Positions 47,253 to 56,108 of a stretch of DNA of 64,000 nt are shown here, in pieces. Source of the stretch: JALYGJ01 sp963781705 (GTDB lineage Bacteria > Chloroflexota > Limnocylindria > Limnocylindrales > CSP1-4); contig CAWAGP010000001.1 of NCBI GenBank assembly GCA_963781705.1, positions 868,001 to 932,000 on the forward strand, written 5' to 3'. The notes beneath the pieces are model-generated. The model was given only the letters and a program-made list of their open reading frames with translations, ran no database searches and was not told the DNA's origin. Every line of letters begins with the position of its first letter. Position 1 is the first letter of the stretch. The position numbers were made by a program, and so were the translations under genes.

Positions 47253-49233
47253 GGTTCTGCACCTGCCGGGCGCGCGCCTTGATGAAGTCGCGGCGCGGTT
47301 CGACGCGCTCGCCCATCAGCGTGCTGAACATCCGGTCGGCCTCGGAGGCATCCTCGATGTCGGCGCGCAGCAGCGTGCGCGTGGCCGGGCTCATCGTGGT
47401 CTCCCAAAGCTGCCCGGCGTTCATCTCACCGAGGCCTTTGAAGCGCTGGATGCTGAGATTGCGCGACCGCATCTCCTTGACCACCAGCTCCCGCTCGGCG
47501 TCATCCTGTGCGTAGCGCGTCACCTTGCCCGTGCTTATGCGGTACAGCGGCGGTTGCGCGATGAATAGATAGCCGTTTTCGATCACTTCGGCCATGTGCC
47601 GGTAGAAGAAGGTCATCAGCAGAGTACGGATGTGGGCGCCATCCACGTCCGCGTCGGCCAGCAGGATGATCTTGTGGTAGCGCAGCTTGGAGATATCGAA
47701 TGTCTCTCCGATGCCTGCCCCCAGGGCGATGATCAGCGGGCGGATCTTCTCGCTCGACAGCACCCGATCGATGCGCGCTTTCTCGACGTTGAGCATCTTG
47801 CCAAACATGGGGAGTACTGCCTGGAAGTGGCGGTCGCGGCCCTGCTTGGCCGAGCCGCCGGCGGAGTCGCCCTCGACGATGAACAGCTCGCTGCGCGCCG
47901 GATCGCGTTCCTGACAGTCGGCGAGCTTGCCGGGCAGGGCGGAGCCTTCGAGCGCGCTCTTGCGGATCACCAGGTCGCGCGCTTTGCGCGCCGCCTCTCG
48001 CGCTCGCGCCGCGGTAAGGGACTTCTCGATGATGCGCCGACCATCCGCTGGGTTCTCGTCGAGATACTGCGCGATGCCTTCGCCTACCGCCGCCTGTACC
48101 TGGCCCTTCACGTCGGCATTGCCCAGCTTCGCCTTGGTTTGGCCCTCAAACTGTGGGTCCGTCAACTTGACCGAGATGACCGCCGTCAACCCCTCGCGCA
48201 CGTCGTCGCCGGAGAGATTGGCATCCGACTCCTTCAGGATGCCCTGTCGCCGCGCGTAGTCGTTGAGCGAGGTAGTCAGGGCCGCGCGGAACCCGGTGAC
48301 GTGAGTGCCACCGTCGACAGTGTTGATGTTGTTCGCGAAGGCAAAGACGTTCTCGCTGAACCCGTCGTTGTATTGGAGGGCGACCTCAATCTGGGTGGCC
48401 CCGTCACGTCGCTCGACATACATCGGGCGAGGGTGCAGCACCTCGCGGCCCTTGTTCAGATGGCGCACGAACGAGACGAGCCCGCCCTCGAAGTAGAACG
48501 ATTTCTCGTGCTTGGGTGTCACGCGCTCGTCGAGCAACTTGATCCAAACGCCCTTGTTCAGATAGGCCGACTCGCGCAGGCGCTGGGCAATGGTCTCGAA
48601 GCTCCAGTCCACAGTTTCGAAAACCAGGGCATCCGGCTTGAACGCCGTCAGCGTGCCCACCCGGCCATCTGCGGAGCCCACCGCGCGAACCGCCGACGTC
48701 GGCTTGCCGCGCTCGTAATCCTGGCGCCAGATCTTCCCGTCGCGGGCCGTCTCGACGTACAACCATTCGGCGAGGGCATTGACAACACTGACGCCCACGC
48801 CGTGCAGGCCACCGGAGACCTTGTAGCCGCCGCCTCCGAACTTGCCGCCGGCGTGCAGCACGGTGTGTACGACCTCGAGGGCATCACGGCCGGTCTGCTT
48901 CTGGCGGCCAACGGGGATGCCGCGGCCGTTGTCCTGGTTGACGACGCTGCCGTCCGCCTTGATCGTCAGTTCGATGTGCGTGGCGACTCCCGCCATCGCC
49001 TCGTCGATCGAGTTGTCGACGACCTCCCAGATGAGGTGGTGCAGCCCACGGCCGTCGGTCGAGCCGATGTACATGCCTGGTCGCCGGCGAACGGCCTCCA
49101 GACCTTCGAGCACCTGGATGCTCTCGGCCGTATACGCGGCCGCCCCCGCCGACGCGTTTGCGCGCCCCGCCCTGGCGCGGCTCCCCGCGCCGGTCGCCGC
49201 CGGCTTCGGGCGGCTGGTGATCGAGTCGGTCAC
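47242..49233 (-). CDS. gyrB: DNA gyrase subunit B
   Basis: The 663-residue protein has a Ser/Ala-rich 30-residue N-terminal stretch, then the GHKL ATPase motifs IWEVVDNSIDEAMAG and GGGYKVSGGLHGVGVSVVNAL, the TOPRIM EGDSAGGSAKQGRDR and LLADADVDGAHIRTLLMTFFYRHM, and QRFKGLGEMNAGQLWETTM. GTG 49233 overlaps the parB stop (GTGA). It pairs with gyrA, with one HEAT-repeat gene between. Confidence 0.97.
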   Translation of the reverse strand: MTDSITSRPKPAATGAGSRARAGRANASAGAAAYTAESIQVLEGLEAVRRRPGMYIGSTDGRGLHHLIWEVVDNSIDEAMAGVATHIELTIKADGSVVNQDNGRGIPVGRQKQTGRDALEVVHTVLHAGGKFGGGGYKVSGGLHGVGVSVVNALAEWLYVETARDGKIWRQDYERGKPTSAVRAVGSADGRVGTLTAFKPDALVFETVDWSFETIAQRLRESAYLNKGVWIKLLDERVTPKHEKSFYFEGGLVSFVRHLNKGREVLHPRPMYVERRDGATQIEVALQYNDGFSENVFAFANNINTVDGGTHVTGFRAALTTSLNDYARRQGILKESDANLSGDDVREGLTAVISVKLTDPQFEGQTKAKLGNADVKGQVQAAVGEGIAQYLDENPADGRRIIEKSLTAARAREAARKARDLVIRKSALEGSALPGKLADCQERDPARSELFIVEGDSAGGSAKQGRDRHFQAVLPMFGKMLNVEKARIDRVLSSEKIRPLIIALGAGIGETFDISKLRYHKIILLADADVDGAHIRTLLMTFFYRHMAEVIENGYLFIAQPPLYRISTGKVTRYAQDDAERELVVKEMRSRNLSIQRFKGLGEMNAGQLWETTMSPATRTLLRADIEDASEADRMFSTLMGERVEPRRDFIKARARQVQNLDV

Positions 49234-50087
49234 GCGGGTCCTCCCGTCAGGCGGTCATAGAGTCGGGCAAGGTCATCGTTGTCGTAGTAGCTGATCGTGA
49301 TTCGGCCGCCGCGGCGTCCGCTGCTGACCGACACCTTCGTTCCCAGCGCATCGCGCAGACCGTGTTCTACTCGCTCGATGTCTGCGGGTACCTGCTGGCT
49401 CTTCCGTGGTGCCGGCCGAACGCGCGTCCTGCGCACGAGTTCCTCGGTCTGGCGCACCGACAGCCCTCGCCCGACAACGGCGTCGAGCGCCTCGGTCTGC
49501 GCCTGCTCCCCCTCGAGTCCACCGATTGCCCGCGCGTGGCCTTCGGACAGCCGGCCGTCGTGTACGGCCTGCTGGATCGCGGGCGCCAACTCGAGCAATC
49601 GCAGGCTGTTGGCGATAGTTGAGCGGGCGCGGCCGACGCGGGACCCCACTTCTTCGTGCGTGAGCCCGAATTCGGAGATCAGCTGACGGAATGCCTGCGC
49701 TTCCTCGAGCGCATTCAGATCCGCGCGTTGGAGGTTCTCGATGAGCGCCCATGCGAGCTGCGACATATCGTCGGCGCTGCGCACGATGGCCGGGATATGG
49801 TCGAGGCCGGCCATCTCGGCCGCGCGCACGCGGCGCTCGCCGGCGATGAGTCGGTAGCCACCGGTCACCTGCGTGACGAGGATCGGTTGCAGAACGCCGT
49901 GCTCGGCAATGCTTGCTGCAAGCTGCTGGAGTTGTGCCTGCTCCACCGTCTGGCGCGGCTGGTATGGATTGCGCTCGATCGCCGCGAGTGGCAATTCCAC
50001 GCTCTGTGGCGTGTCGTCGCGTTGCGGGATGAGGGCCGCGAGGCCGCGGCCAAGACCACCCTGATTGCGCTTGGCCTCGGTCGTCAT
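49230..50087 (-). CDS. parB: Chromosome partitioning protein ParB
   Basis: The 285-residue protein has the N-terminal Arg-rich/nuclease-like domain with NPYQPRQTVE and GYRLIAGERRVRAAEMAGL (the GERR CTP-binding patch), a helix-turn-helix (GLTHEEVGSRVGRARSTIANSLRLLEL), and a short C-terminal dimerisation part ending in KVSVSSGRRGGRITISYYDN. ParB clamps spread from parS. Two parS-like sites lie about 1 kb upstream at 51056-51088. Coupled to parA and gyrB by four-base overlaps. Confidence 0.96.
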   Translation of the reverse strand: MTTEAKRNQGGLGRGLAALIPQRDDTPQSVELPLAAIERNPYQPRQTVEQAQLQQLAASIAEHGVLQPILVTQVTGGYRLIAGERRVRAAEMAGLDHIPAIVRSADDMSQLAWALIENLQRADLNALEEAQAFRQLISEFGLTHEEVGSRVGRARSTIANSLRLLELAPAIQQAVHDGRLSEGHARAIGGLEGEQAQTEALDAVVGRGLSVRQTEELVRRTRVRPAPRKSQQVPADIERVEHGLRDALGTKVSVSSGRRGGRITISYYDNDDLARLYDRLTGGPA

Positions 50088-50887
50088 GCGCTGGCCGCGA
50101 GTGTTTGGTTCACCCCACCGCGAGTGTCGACGGCGCGGGCCAGAACCTCGGTCGCGAGCTCCCGGTAGGCGTTTGCCCCGCGCGATTCCGGGCTGTAACG
50201 GGCGATCGGGCGGCCGTAACTGGGTGCCTCTGCGAGACGGACACTGCGCGGGATGATGGTTTCGTAAACGTTCGGCCCGAGGTGCTTGCGCACTTCACGT
50301 GCGACGTCTGCCGACAGCGTCGTACGGCCGTCGTACATGGTCAGCAGCACACCGGCAAGCCGGAGCTTTGGATTGAGGTTGTCGCGCACGAGGTCGATGG
50401 TCGCAAGCAGTTGACTGAGGCCCTCCAAGGCGTAGTACTCGCACTGGATGGGCACCAGCACGCTGTCGGCAGCGGTGAGCGCGTTTATCGTGATCAGACC
50501 AACTGCCGGTGGGCAGTCGAGCAGCACGAAGTCAAAGTCCGCGCGGATGCTTGACAGGGCCTGATCGAGACGCCGCTCGCGCTGGGTCACGCCGACCAGC
50601 TCGACTTCAGCACCGGCAAGGTCCTGACCCGATGGGATGATCCACAGACCCGTGACCTGGGTTGGCTGCACTAGTTCAGGGGCGGCGAGGCGTTCCAGCA
50701 ACGCGGGATAGATGGATCCGGCGCCTGATTTAGCCACTCCCAACCCGCTCGTCGCGTTCCCCTGGGGATCCAGATCGATCAGCAGCACTCGGCGCTCGGC
50801 GAGTGCCAGGTACGTCGAGAGGTTGATGACCGTCGTGGTCTTGCCGACGCCGCCCTTCTGGTTCGCGCAGGCGATGACTACGCCCAC
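50084..50887 (-). CDS. parA: Chromosome partitioning ATPase ParA
   Basis: The 267-residue deviant Walker ATPase has CANQKGGVGKTTTVINLSTYLA, LLIDLDPQGNATSGLG, DFVLLDCPPAVGLI and the C-terminal RLAEAPSYGRPI. ParA works with ParB-parS to segregate origins. GTG 50887 directly follows TGA of a possible 10-codon frame beginning at ATG 50920. TAGAAT at 50923-50928 is a likely -10. Confidence 0.96.
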   Translation of the reverse strand: MGVVIACANQKGGVGKTTTVINLSTYLALAERRVLLIDLDPQGNATSGLGVAKSGAGSIYPALLERLAAPELVQPTQVTGLWIIPSGQDLAGAEVELVGVTQRERRLDQALSSIRADFDFVLLDCPPAVGLITINALTAADSVLVPIQCEYYALEGLSQLLATIDLVRDNLNPKLRLAGVLLTMYDGRTTLSADVAREVRKHLGPNVYETIIPRSVRLAEAPSYGRPIARYSPESRGANAYRELATEVLARAVDTRGGVNQTLAASA

Positions 50888-51055
50888 TCAGCAGCCGAGG
50901 CGGTTCGCATCCACGTCCATGGATTCTATCTGAAACACCCTCCCAGCGTGGCCGCGCCGACCACTTCGGCAGGCTTCATTCTGTCTGCCTGCACTTAGCG
51001 CGGGCTTACCGGCGAGTTGCCGGGCCACGCCTGGACATTACTCGCGGCCGTCCAC

Positions 51056-51071
51056 TGTTTCACGTGCAACG
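51056..51071. promoter_or_regulatory. parS: parS-like site 1
   Basis: TGTTTCACGTGCAACG matches the consensus TGTTTCACGTGAAACA at 14 of 16 positions, with the central TTTCACGTG intact. It lies 169 bases upstream of parA. Confidence 0.88.
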
Positions 51072-51072
51072 G

Positions 51073-51088
51073 CGTTTCACGTGCAACG
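51073..51088. promoter_or_regulatory. parS: parS-like site 2
   Basis: CGTTTCACGTGCAACG matches the parS consensus at 13 of 16 positions. It starts one base after site 1, giving a 17-base centre-to-centre spacing. Confidence 0.85.
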
Positions 51089-51303
51089 GCGCGGCGGCCT
51101 CGTCCCAGTCGACCGTCGATGCGACGCTGAGCCACACGTACGAGCGAAACAGAGGCGCCGGCATAGCCGTCGAACAGGCACGGCCAATCCGCACCAAAAG
51201 TCGACCTCGTCAGAAACGGGCCGTCCCAGCGGCCCGACCTATACTCGGCCGGCGGCAGGCGCGCACTTGGTACGCCGCACAAATCTCGACCGGGGTATCC
51301 ATC

Positions 51304-51804
51304 TTGACCATCCCATTCGCGGCGCTCGTGGCGCTGCTGGCGGCCCTCCTCGAGACGTCTGTGCTGCCTGAGATCCAGATCGCGGGGGCCACAGTCGACC
51401 TCGTCCTCATTTGCGCAATTGCGGCTGCATTGGCCTTCGGCGTGACCGACGGTCTCGTCGCGGCCTTTCTGGGCGGCCTGCTGGTCGACCTGCTCGTGCC
51501 TGACCGCCCGCTCGGCGCCGCCACATTGGCACTGCTTCTGGCAACCGGCCTAGCGGCCGCGGCCACATCGCTGCTCGGCAGTAACCGGCGGCTGGCCGCG
51601 GTGGGCCTGGCGTTCGCGGCCACGATCGTGTACGAGGTCGCCCTGACACTGGTGCTGGTGCTAACCGAAAACGCGCCGCTCGCCGTTTCGCCCTCGACCG
51701 TGCTCGTTGCTTCCGTGATGAGCGCCGTGCTGATCATTCCCGTTGTTGCCATGTTCACTGTGCTCGACCGACGTTTTGGCCCGGTCGAGCGAACACCGTG
51801 GTAG
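51304..51804 (+). CDS. mreD: Rod-shape-determining protein MreD
   Basis: The protein is 166 residues from TTG 51304, with GGGG eight bases upstream. Four or five hydrophobic segments (LTIPFAALVALLAALLETSVLP, GATVDLVLICAIAAALAFG, GGLLVDLLVPDRPLGAATLAL) match MreD, including the typical GLLVDLL..PLG loop. An open frame extends upstream to 51064 but begins within parS. It heads an elongation operon with mrdA and rodA; mreB and mreC are not adjacent. Confidence 0.82.
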   Translation: MTIPFAALVALLAALLETSVLPEIQIAGATVDLVLICAIAAALAFGVTDGLVAAFLGGLLVDLLVPDRPLGAATLALLLATGLAAAATSLLGSNRRLAAVGLAFAATIVYEVALTLVLVLTENAPLAVSPSTVLVASVMSAVLIIPVVAMFTVLDRRFGPVERTPW

Positions 51805-51840
51805 CAGCACGCTTGACGGCACTTTCGTGAGGGAACCCGC

Positions 51841-53751
51841 GTGACCGACCTGATCCTGGGCCAGCCAGAGCCACCACGCTCGCGCCTTGGCGTTCGCTTC
51901 GCGGTGGTCGGCCTCGTTGTAGTACTCGTCGTCGGCCTGTTGACCACGCGGCTGTTCTACCTGCAGGTGTTGCAGGGCGGTTACTACGCCGCGCTGGTCG
52001 ACAACAGCCAGAGCACGACCGTGCCGCTGCCGTCGGCGCGCGGTCTTATCTACGACCGCGAGGGTCGACCACTGGCGATCAACGTGCCTTCGTACGTCGT
52101 GCGCATCCGCCCGGCCGACCTGCCGTTTCCTGATCGTGATGCCGTCGTCGGGGAGCTGTCGACGCTGCTGGGCATCTCCGCGCCGCAGATCATCCAGGCT
52201 CTCGACAGCTACGCCAGCCAGCAATTCGAGGAAGTCCAGATAGCCGCGGACGTGCCGAGTGACGTCGCTCGCATCCTGATCGAGGACAGCCGCAATCTAC
52301 CCGGAGTTGAGGTGACGGTTGATGAGCGGCGCGAATACGAGTACGGCTCGCTGGTGTCCGATGTCCTGGGCTACACCGGCCAGGTCTCGGCATCCGACCT
52401 GGCCGACCTGAGCGGCCTGGGCTACCTGGGTGGCGATCAGATCGGCCGCGCCGGCGTCGAGCAGAGCTACGAGACCGATCTGCGCGGCGCGTACGGCGAG
52501 CAGCAGGTCGAGCGCGACGCATCGGGTCGAATTGTTCGCACGGTGGCCGTCACCCAGCAGCCGCAACCCGGCGATTCGCTTGAGCTGACGATCGATGTCC
52601 AGACCCAGACGGAGGCACTGCAGGCGCTTCAATGGGCAACCAACATTGCCCACCTGCAGCGTGGCGTAATCATCGTCATGAACCCGCAGGACGGCGAGAT
52701 CCTGGCGATGGTGTCCCTGCCGACCTACGACGACAACGCTTTCGCGCTGGGTATCTCGTCGGCCGACTACCAGGCGCTATTGGACGATCCCAACCATCCA
52801 CTCATCAATTACGCGATCGGCGATCAGTTTCCGCCAGGATCGACGTACAAGCTGGTAACCGGATCGGGAGCGCTGATGGACGGGTTCATCACCGACACCA
52901 CTCAGCTTGAAACGGCTGGCTACCTGTCGATAGGCGATTACAAGTACTACGACTGGAACCGCAAGGGGTTCGGTCCGCAGGACATCTACCAGGCGTTCGC
53001 ACACTCGAGCGACACATTCTTCTATCAGTTGGCTGGCGACCTGGGCATCGATCGGCTGGGCCAGTGGGCGAACGAATGGGGCTTCGGCCAGCGGACCGGC
53101 ATCGATCTGCCAGGCGAGGTTCCCGGCATCGTGCCGACCAATGCATGGAAAGAGAACGTTTTTGACCAGCCGATCTATCCCGGTGAGGTGTACCAAGCCG
53201 GCATCGGTCAGGGATACGATGCGTCTACCCCCCTTCAACTATTGAACGCCTATGCGGCGCTCGCCAACGGTGGCACGCTGTACCAACCGCAGGTCGTTCA
53301 CCGCATCCTGGCGGCCGACGGGTCGGTGATCCAGGACTACCAGCCGGAGGCGCTGCGCCAGCTCAACGTCTCGCCCGACGTGCTCGAGATCATGCGCCAG
53401 GCCTCGCGGGAGGTTGTCACCAGCAGGACGACCACGCTGAACTTGGTCGACGAGCCGATCGCCATCGCCGGCAAGACCGGCACCGCCGAGTTCGGTACGC
53501 GCGACGCCAACGGCCATCTTCCGTACCACACCTGGTTCGTCGGCTACGTTCCGAATCCGCCTGATGCTCCGTTCGACCCGACAAAGACCGATTCGCAGCT
53601 GGCGATCGTGGCGCTTGCATACGCGTCCAACAGCAGGGGTAACGCGGCGGTCGAGATGGTCAAGTACTTCCTGCAAGAGCACTACAACTTGGGCGTCGAC
53701 CTGACGCGGCCCGGCCTGTTGCAGGCCGGCTTCGAGTACGCGGGGCATTGA
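51841..53751 (+). CDS. mrdA: Penicillin-binding protein 2 (elongasome transpeptidase)
   Basis: The 636-residue class B PBP has one membrane anchor (about 20-45), the N-terminal LPSARGLIYDREGRPLAINVPSY, and the transpeptidase motifs: PPGSTYK with Ser334, SSD in AHSSDTFFYQLA, and KTG starting at Lys545 in AGKTGTAEF. It cross-links peptidoglycan during side-wall growth together with RodA. GTG 51841 is preceded by GAGGGA. Followed by rodA after three bases. Confidence 0.95.
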   Translation: MTDLILGQPEPPRSRLGVRFAVVGLVVVLVVGLLTTRLFYLQVLQGGYYAALVDNSQSTTVPLPSARGLIYDREGRPLAINVPSYVVRIRPADLPFPDRDAVVGELSTLLGISAPQIIQALDSYASQQFEEVQIAADVPSDVARILIEDSRNLPGVEVTVDERREYEYGSLVSDVLGYTGQVSASDLADLSGLGYLGGDQIGRAGVEQSYETDLRGAYGEQQVERDASGRIVRTVAVTQQPQPGDSLELTIDVQTQTEALQALQWATNIAHLQRGVIIVMNPQDGEILAMVSLPTYDDNAFALGISSADYQALLDDPNHPLINYAIGDQFPPGSTYKLVTGSGALMDGFITDTTQLETAGYLSIGDYKYYDWNRKGFGPQDIYQAFAHSSDTFFYQLAGDLGIDRLGQWANEWGFGQRTGIDLPGEVPGIVPTNAWKENVFDQPIYPGEVYQAGIGQGYDASTPLQLLNAYAALANGGTLYQPQVVHRILAADGSVIQDYQPEALRQLNVSPDVLEIMRQASREVVTSRTTTLNLVDEPIAIAGKTGTAEFGTRDANGHLPYHTWFVGYVPNPPDAPFDPTKTDSQLAIVALAYASNSRGNAAVEMVKYFLQEHYNLGVDLTRPGLLQAGFEYAGH

Positions 53752-53754
53752 TCG

Positions 53755-54903
53755 ATGACGCTGATGCGCGTCGAGCGGTCGCAGTCGACCGCACTGGTGA
53801 CCAAGCCACAGTCCGGCTCCTGGCAGCAATTCGACGTTCAGCTTGCGTTCTATGCCCTGGCGCTGGCCGTGATCGGCCTGGTCATGGCGTGGACGAATAG
53901 TCCGACGGATGCCCTTGCGCCGGGCTCGACCTTCACTCGCGGATTGATCTGGTTCGCCGTCGCGATCGTGGCGTTCAGCCTTGCCGCAGCCTTCGACTAC
54001 CGCTGGCTGCGCACGTTCTCGTGGCTGCTGTACCTGGTCAACATCGGCCTGCTGGCGCTGACGTTGGCCATCGGCACCGGCATCGGCGGCGTGCAGCGCT
54101 GGGTGACGGTATTCGGCCTGCAACTCCAGTTTTCCGAGATCTCCAAGGTGCTCATGATCGCCGTGCTGGCGGCCTTCCTGGCGGGGCGCCAGAACGATCT
54201 GGGCAAGCTCTCGACGCTGGTCGGGGCCGGCCTGCTCATCGCGCCGCCGTTCGTGCTCGTGATGGTCGAGCCCGATCTGGGCACGTCGCTCGTCTTTGGG
54301 GCAATCCTGATCGGCGCGCTCTTCCTGAGCGGTGCGAGCATGCGCTGGCTCATCTTGGCCGCCGGAGGTGCCCTCGCGGCACTGCCTGTCGCGTGGTCGG
54401 TGCTACAGGACTACCAGCGTCAGCGCCTGCTGTCCTTCTTCGATCCAACATCCGATCCCCAGGGCGCCGGCTATCAGGTGCTGCAGTCGCAGATCGCGGT
54501 CGGCTCAGGGGGAATCTTCGGAAAAGGTCTGACCAACGGCACCCAATCCGCCGCCGACCTACTCCCGGTGCAGTCGACCGACTTCGCGTTCGCCGGCCTG
54601 CTCGAGCAGCTCGGTTTCGTGGGCGGGATGGTCGTCTTCCTGCTGTTCATCGGGTTGATCTGGCGCGTACTTGTCGTCGGGTGGCGCTCTGGAACCGTCT
54701 TTGGAGTCGCCTTTGCCGGCGGCGTGACCGCGATGATCGTGTTCCAGCTGCTGGTCAATGCCGGAATGGTTTCCGGCATGATGCCGGTCACCGGAATTCC
54801 GCTGCCGTTTATCACGCACGGCGGCGCGTCGTTGACCAGCATGGCGATCGCGCTCGGCATCCTGCAGAGCATCCACATTCACGAGTCGCGCAGTCTCTGG
54901 TAG
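53755..54903 (+). CDS. rodA: RodA-type SEDS peptidoglycan polymerase
   Basis: The 382-residue protein has about ten membrane helices and the SEDS motifs: GIGGVQRWVTVFGLQLQFSEISKVLMI, VEPDLGTSLVFGAILIGALFLSG, GSGGIFGKGLTNGTQ, LPVQSTDFAFAGLLEQLGFVGG and TGIPLPFITHGGASLTSM. It polymerises lipid II with PBP2. Immediate linkage to mrdA supports RodA rather than FtsW. Confidence 0.94.
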   Translation: MTLMRVERSQSTALVTKPQSGSWQQFDVQLAFYALALAVIGLVMAWTNSPTDALAPGSTFTRGLIWFAVAIVAFSLAAAFDYRWLRTFSWLLYLVNIGLLALTLAIGTGIGGVQRWVTVFGLQLQFSEISKVLMIAVLAAFLAGRQNDLGKLSTLVGAGLLIAPPFVLVMVEPDLGTSLVFGAILIGALFLSGASMRWLILAAGGALAALPVAWSVLQDYQRQRLLSFFDPTSDPQGAGYQVLQSQIAVGSGGIFGKGLTNGTQSAADLLPVQSTDFAFAGLLEQLGFVGGMVVFLLFIGLIWRVLVVGWRSGTVFGVAFAGGVTAMIVFQLLVNAGMVSGMMPVTGIPLPFITHGGASLTSMAIALGILQSIHIHESRSLW

Positions 54904-54968
54904 GGCGCCGTCCCGTGTACCGAAGATGGAACATGCGTTCGATATGCGGCCGATCAGGTCATCCGTGG

Positions 54969-55065
54969 TATGCTTCGCCGTCGCGCCGAGTGCAGCGGCG
55001 ACCCCCGCGCCGGGCGCAGCATCATCAACAAGAATGGGCGTCAGGGTGCGCCTCCTGGAGAACCC
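54969..55065 (+). promoter_or_regulatory. rplU promoter (TATGCT) and structured leader
   Basis: TATGCT at 54969-54974 is a likely -10. The following leader of about 85 bases has GC-rich complementary stretches (GTCGC with GCGAC near 54982-55009) and a CGCCTCCTGGAG segment in which CCTCC could mask the GGAG ribosome site just before ATG 55066. Autoregulation by L21 is known in some bacteria; whether it applies here is unknown. Confidence 0.4.
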
Positions 55066-55821
55066 ATGTACGCAGTAATCGAGACGGGTGGCAAGCAGTA
55101 TCGGGTGGAGCTCGGGACCGAGCTTGCCGTGGAGCGCTTGGCCGCGAATCCTGGCGATACGATCGAGTTCGATCGTGTTCTGCTGGTGGCCGATGGCGCG
55201 AACGCGCAGGTGGGCACGCCGACGGTCGCTCAGGCGGTCGTCAGCGCCGACATCCTGCGCCAGGATCGCGGCGACAAGGTGATCGTGTTCAAGTACCGGC
55301 CAAAGGCTCGCCACCGCGCCAAGAAGGGTCACCGCCAGGAGCTCACCGTGCTGCGCATCGCCGACATAAGGCTGAACGGGCGGAGCGCGGCTGAGGAAGC
55401 CGGTGTGCAGGCCAAGGAAGACGCATCCACGCGTAAGGCGGCGGCGGCCGAGGCACGGCGCAAGGCTGCGGCTGACCAGACATTGGCGGACAGGCTGGCG
55501 AAGGAAGCTGCCGAGCGTGAGGCCAAGGCGGCGACCGCCAAGTCAGCCAGTGCCAAGCCCACCGCCAGGGCGAAGAAGGCGCCGGCGACGCAGGACGAGA
55601 CGGTCACGGGCGCCACTGCCACCAAGGCGAAGAAGGCCGCCGCAACTGCCAACGGCAGCGCTGCGCCCGCCGCGAAGTCGCGCGCGAAGGCGGCGGACCT
55701 TTCCGCGACGCCAGGCCAGACCAGCAAGGACCAGTCGGCCAGCAAGAGCGAGAAGGCCGAGCCGCCGGCCAAGGCCACTCGGCGCAGTCGGTCTGTCAAG
55801 AACACCAAGAAGGACTCCTGA
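55066..55821 (+). CDS. rplU: 50S ribosomal protein L21 with long Lys/Ala-rich C-terminal extension
   Basis: The first about 103 residues are a normal bL21: MYAVIETGGKQYRVELGTEL, GDKVIVFKYRPKARHRAKKG, HRQELTVLRIADI. They are followed by about 150 residues rich in Ala, Lys, Thr and Ser, with many AKKA- and KSxSAK-like stretches, ending in SVKNTKKDS. Standard L21 is about 103 residues, so the tail more than doubles the protein. It resembles histone-like or RNA-binding tails. ATG 55066 follows GGAG; the stop overlaps rpmA. Confidence 0.95.
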   Translation: MYAVIETGGKQYRVELGTELAVERLAANPGDTIEFDRVLLVADGANAQVGTPTVAQAVVSADILRQDRGDKVIVFKYRPKARHRAKKGHRQELTVLRIADIRLNGRSAAEEAGVQAKEDASTRKAAAAEARRKAAADQTLADRLAKEAAEREAKAATAKSASAKPTARAKKAPATQDETVTGATATKAKKAAATANGSAAPAAKSRAKAADLSATPGQTSKDQSASKSEKAEPPAKATRRSRSVKNTKKDS

Positions 55822-56108
55822 TGGCACACAAGAAGGCAGGTTCCAGTTCGAAGAACGGACGCGACAGCGTCGGCCAACGCCTCGGCGTCAAGGCTGGCGA
55901 CGGTGAGCTTGTGTCGTCCGGCTCGATCATCGTTCGTCAGCGCGGCATGACCTTCCTGGCCGGCCCGGGCACCGGCCTGGGCCACGACTACACGGTCTTT
56001 GCGACCGTTGACGGCCGGGTGAAGTTCGAGCACGAGCGGCGTGACAAGAAGCGCGTGCGCGTGGTGACCGAAGCGGCCCGCGCAGCCAGCGCAGGAGACG
56101 CAACATGA
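55821..56108 (+). CDS. rpmA: 50S ribosomal protein L27
   Basis: The 95-residue protein begins MAHKKAGSSSKNGRDSVGQR and continues with LGVKAGDGELVSSGSIIVRQRG and PGTGLGHDYTVFATVDG, the full bL27 pattern. The N-terminal peptide reaches the peptidyl transferase centre; no cleavable leader of the Firmicutes type is present. Overlaps rplU by one base and rpmE by four. Confidence 0.97.
   Translation: MAHKKAGSSSKNGRDSVGQRLGVKAGDGELVSSGSIIVRQRGMTFLAGPGTGLGHDYTVFATVDGRVKFEHERRDKKRVRVVTEAARAASAGDAT

Larger units (their letters stand above)
50888..51303. promoter_or_regulatory. Divergent parA/mreD intergenic region
   Basis: These 416 bases separate divergent parA and mreD. They contain TAGAAT (50923-50928, minus strand) for the par-gyr operon, two parS-like sites (51056-51088), and TATACT (51240-51245, plus strand) likely serving mreD-mrdA-rodA with a leader of about 50 bases. 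An open frame runs through 51064-51303 in phase with mreD but begins inside a parS site and looks non-coding. Confidence 0.55.

Noticed and set aside
47596..49260. 554-codon plus-strand frame opposite gyrB
   Set aside because: Antisense to an intact gyrB; no recognisable domain or ribosome site.
50888..50928. 10-codon frame (ATG 50920) before parA as a leader peptide
   Set aside because: The -10-like TAGAAT is only two bases upstream of the ATG, so transcription would probably begin inside the frame.
51064..51303. 80-codon N-terminal extension of MreD
   Set aside because: It begins within a parS site, is polar and Arg-rich, and MreD proteins start directly with a membrane helix as at 51304.
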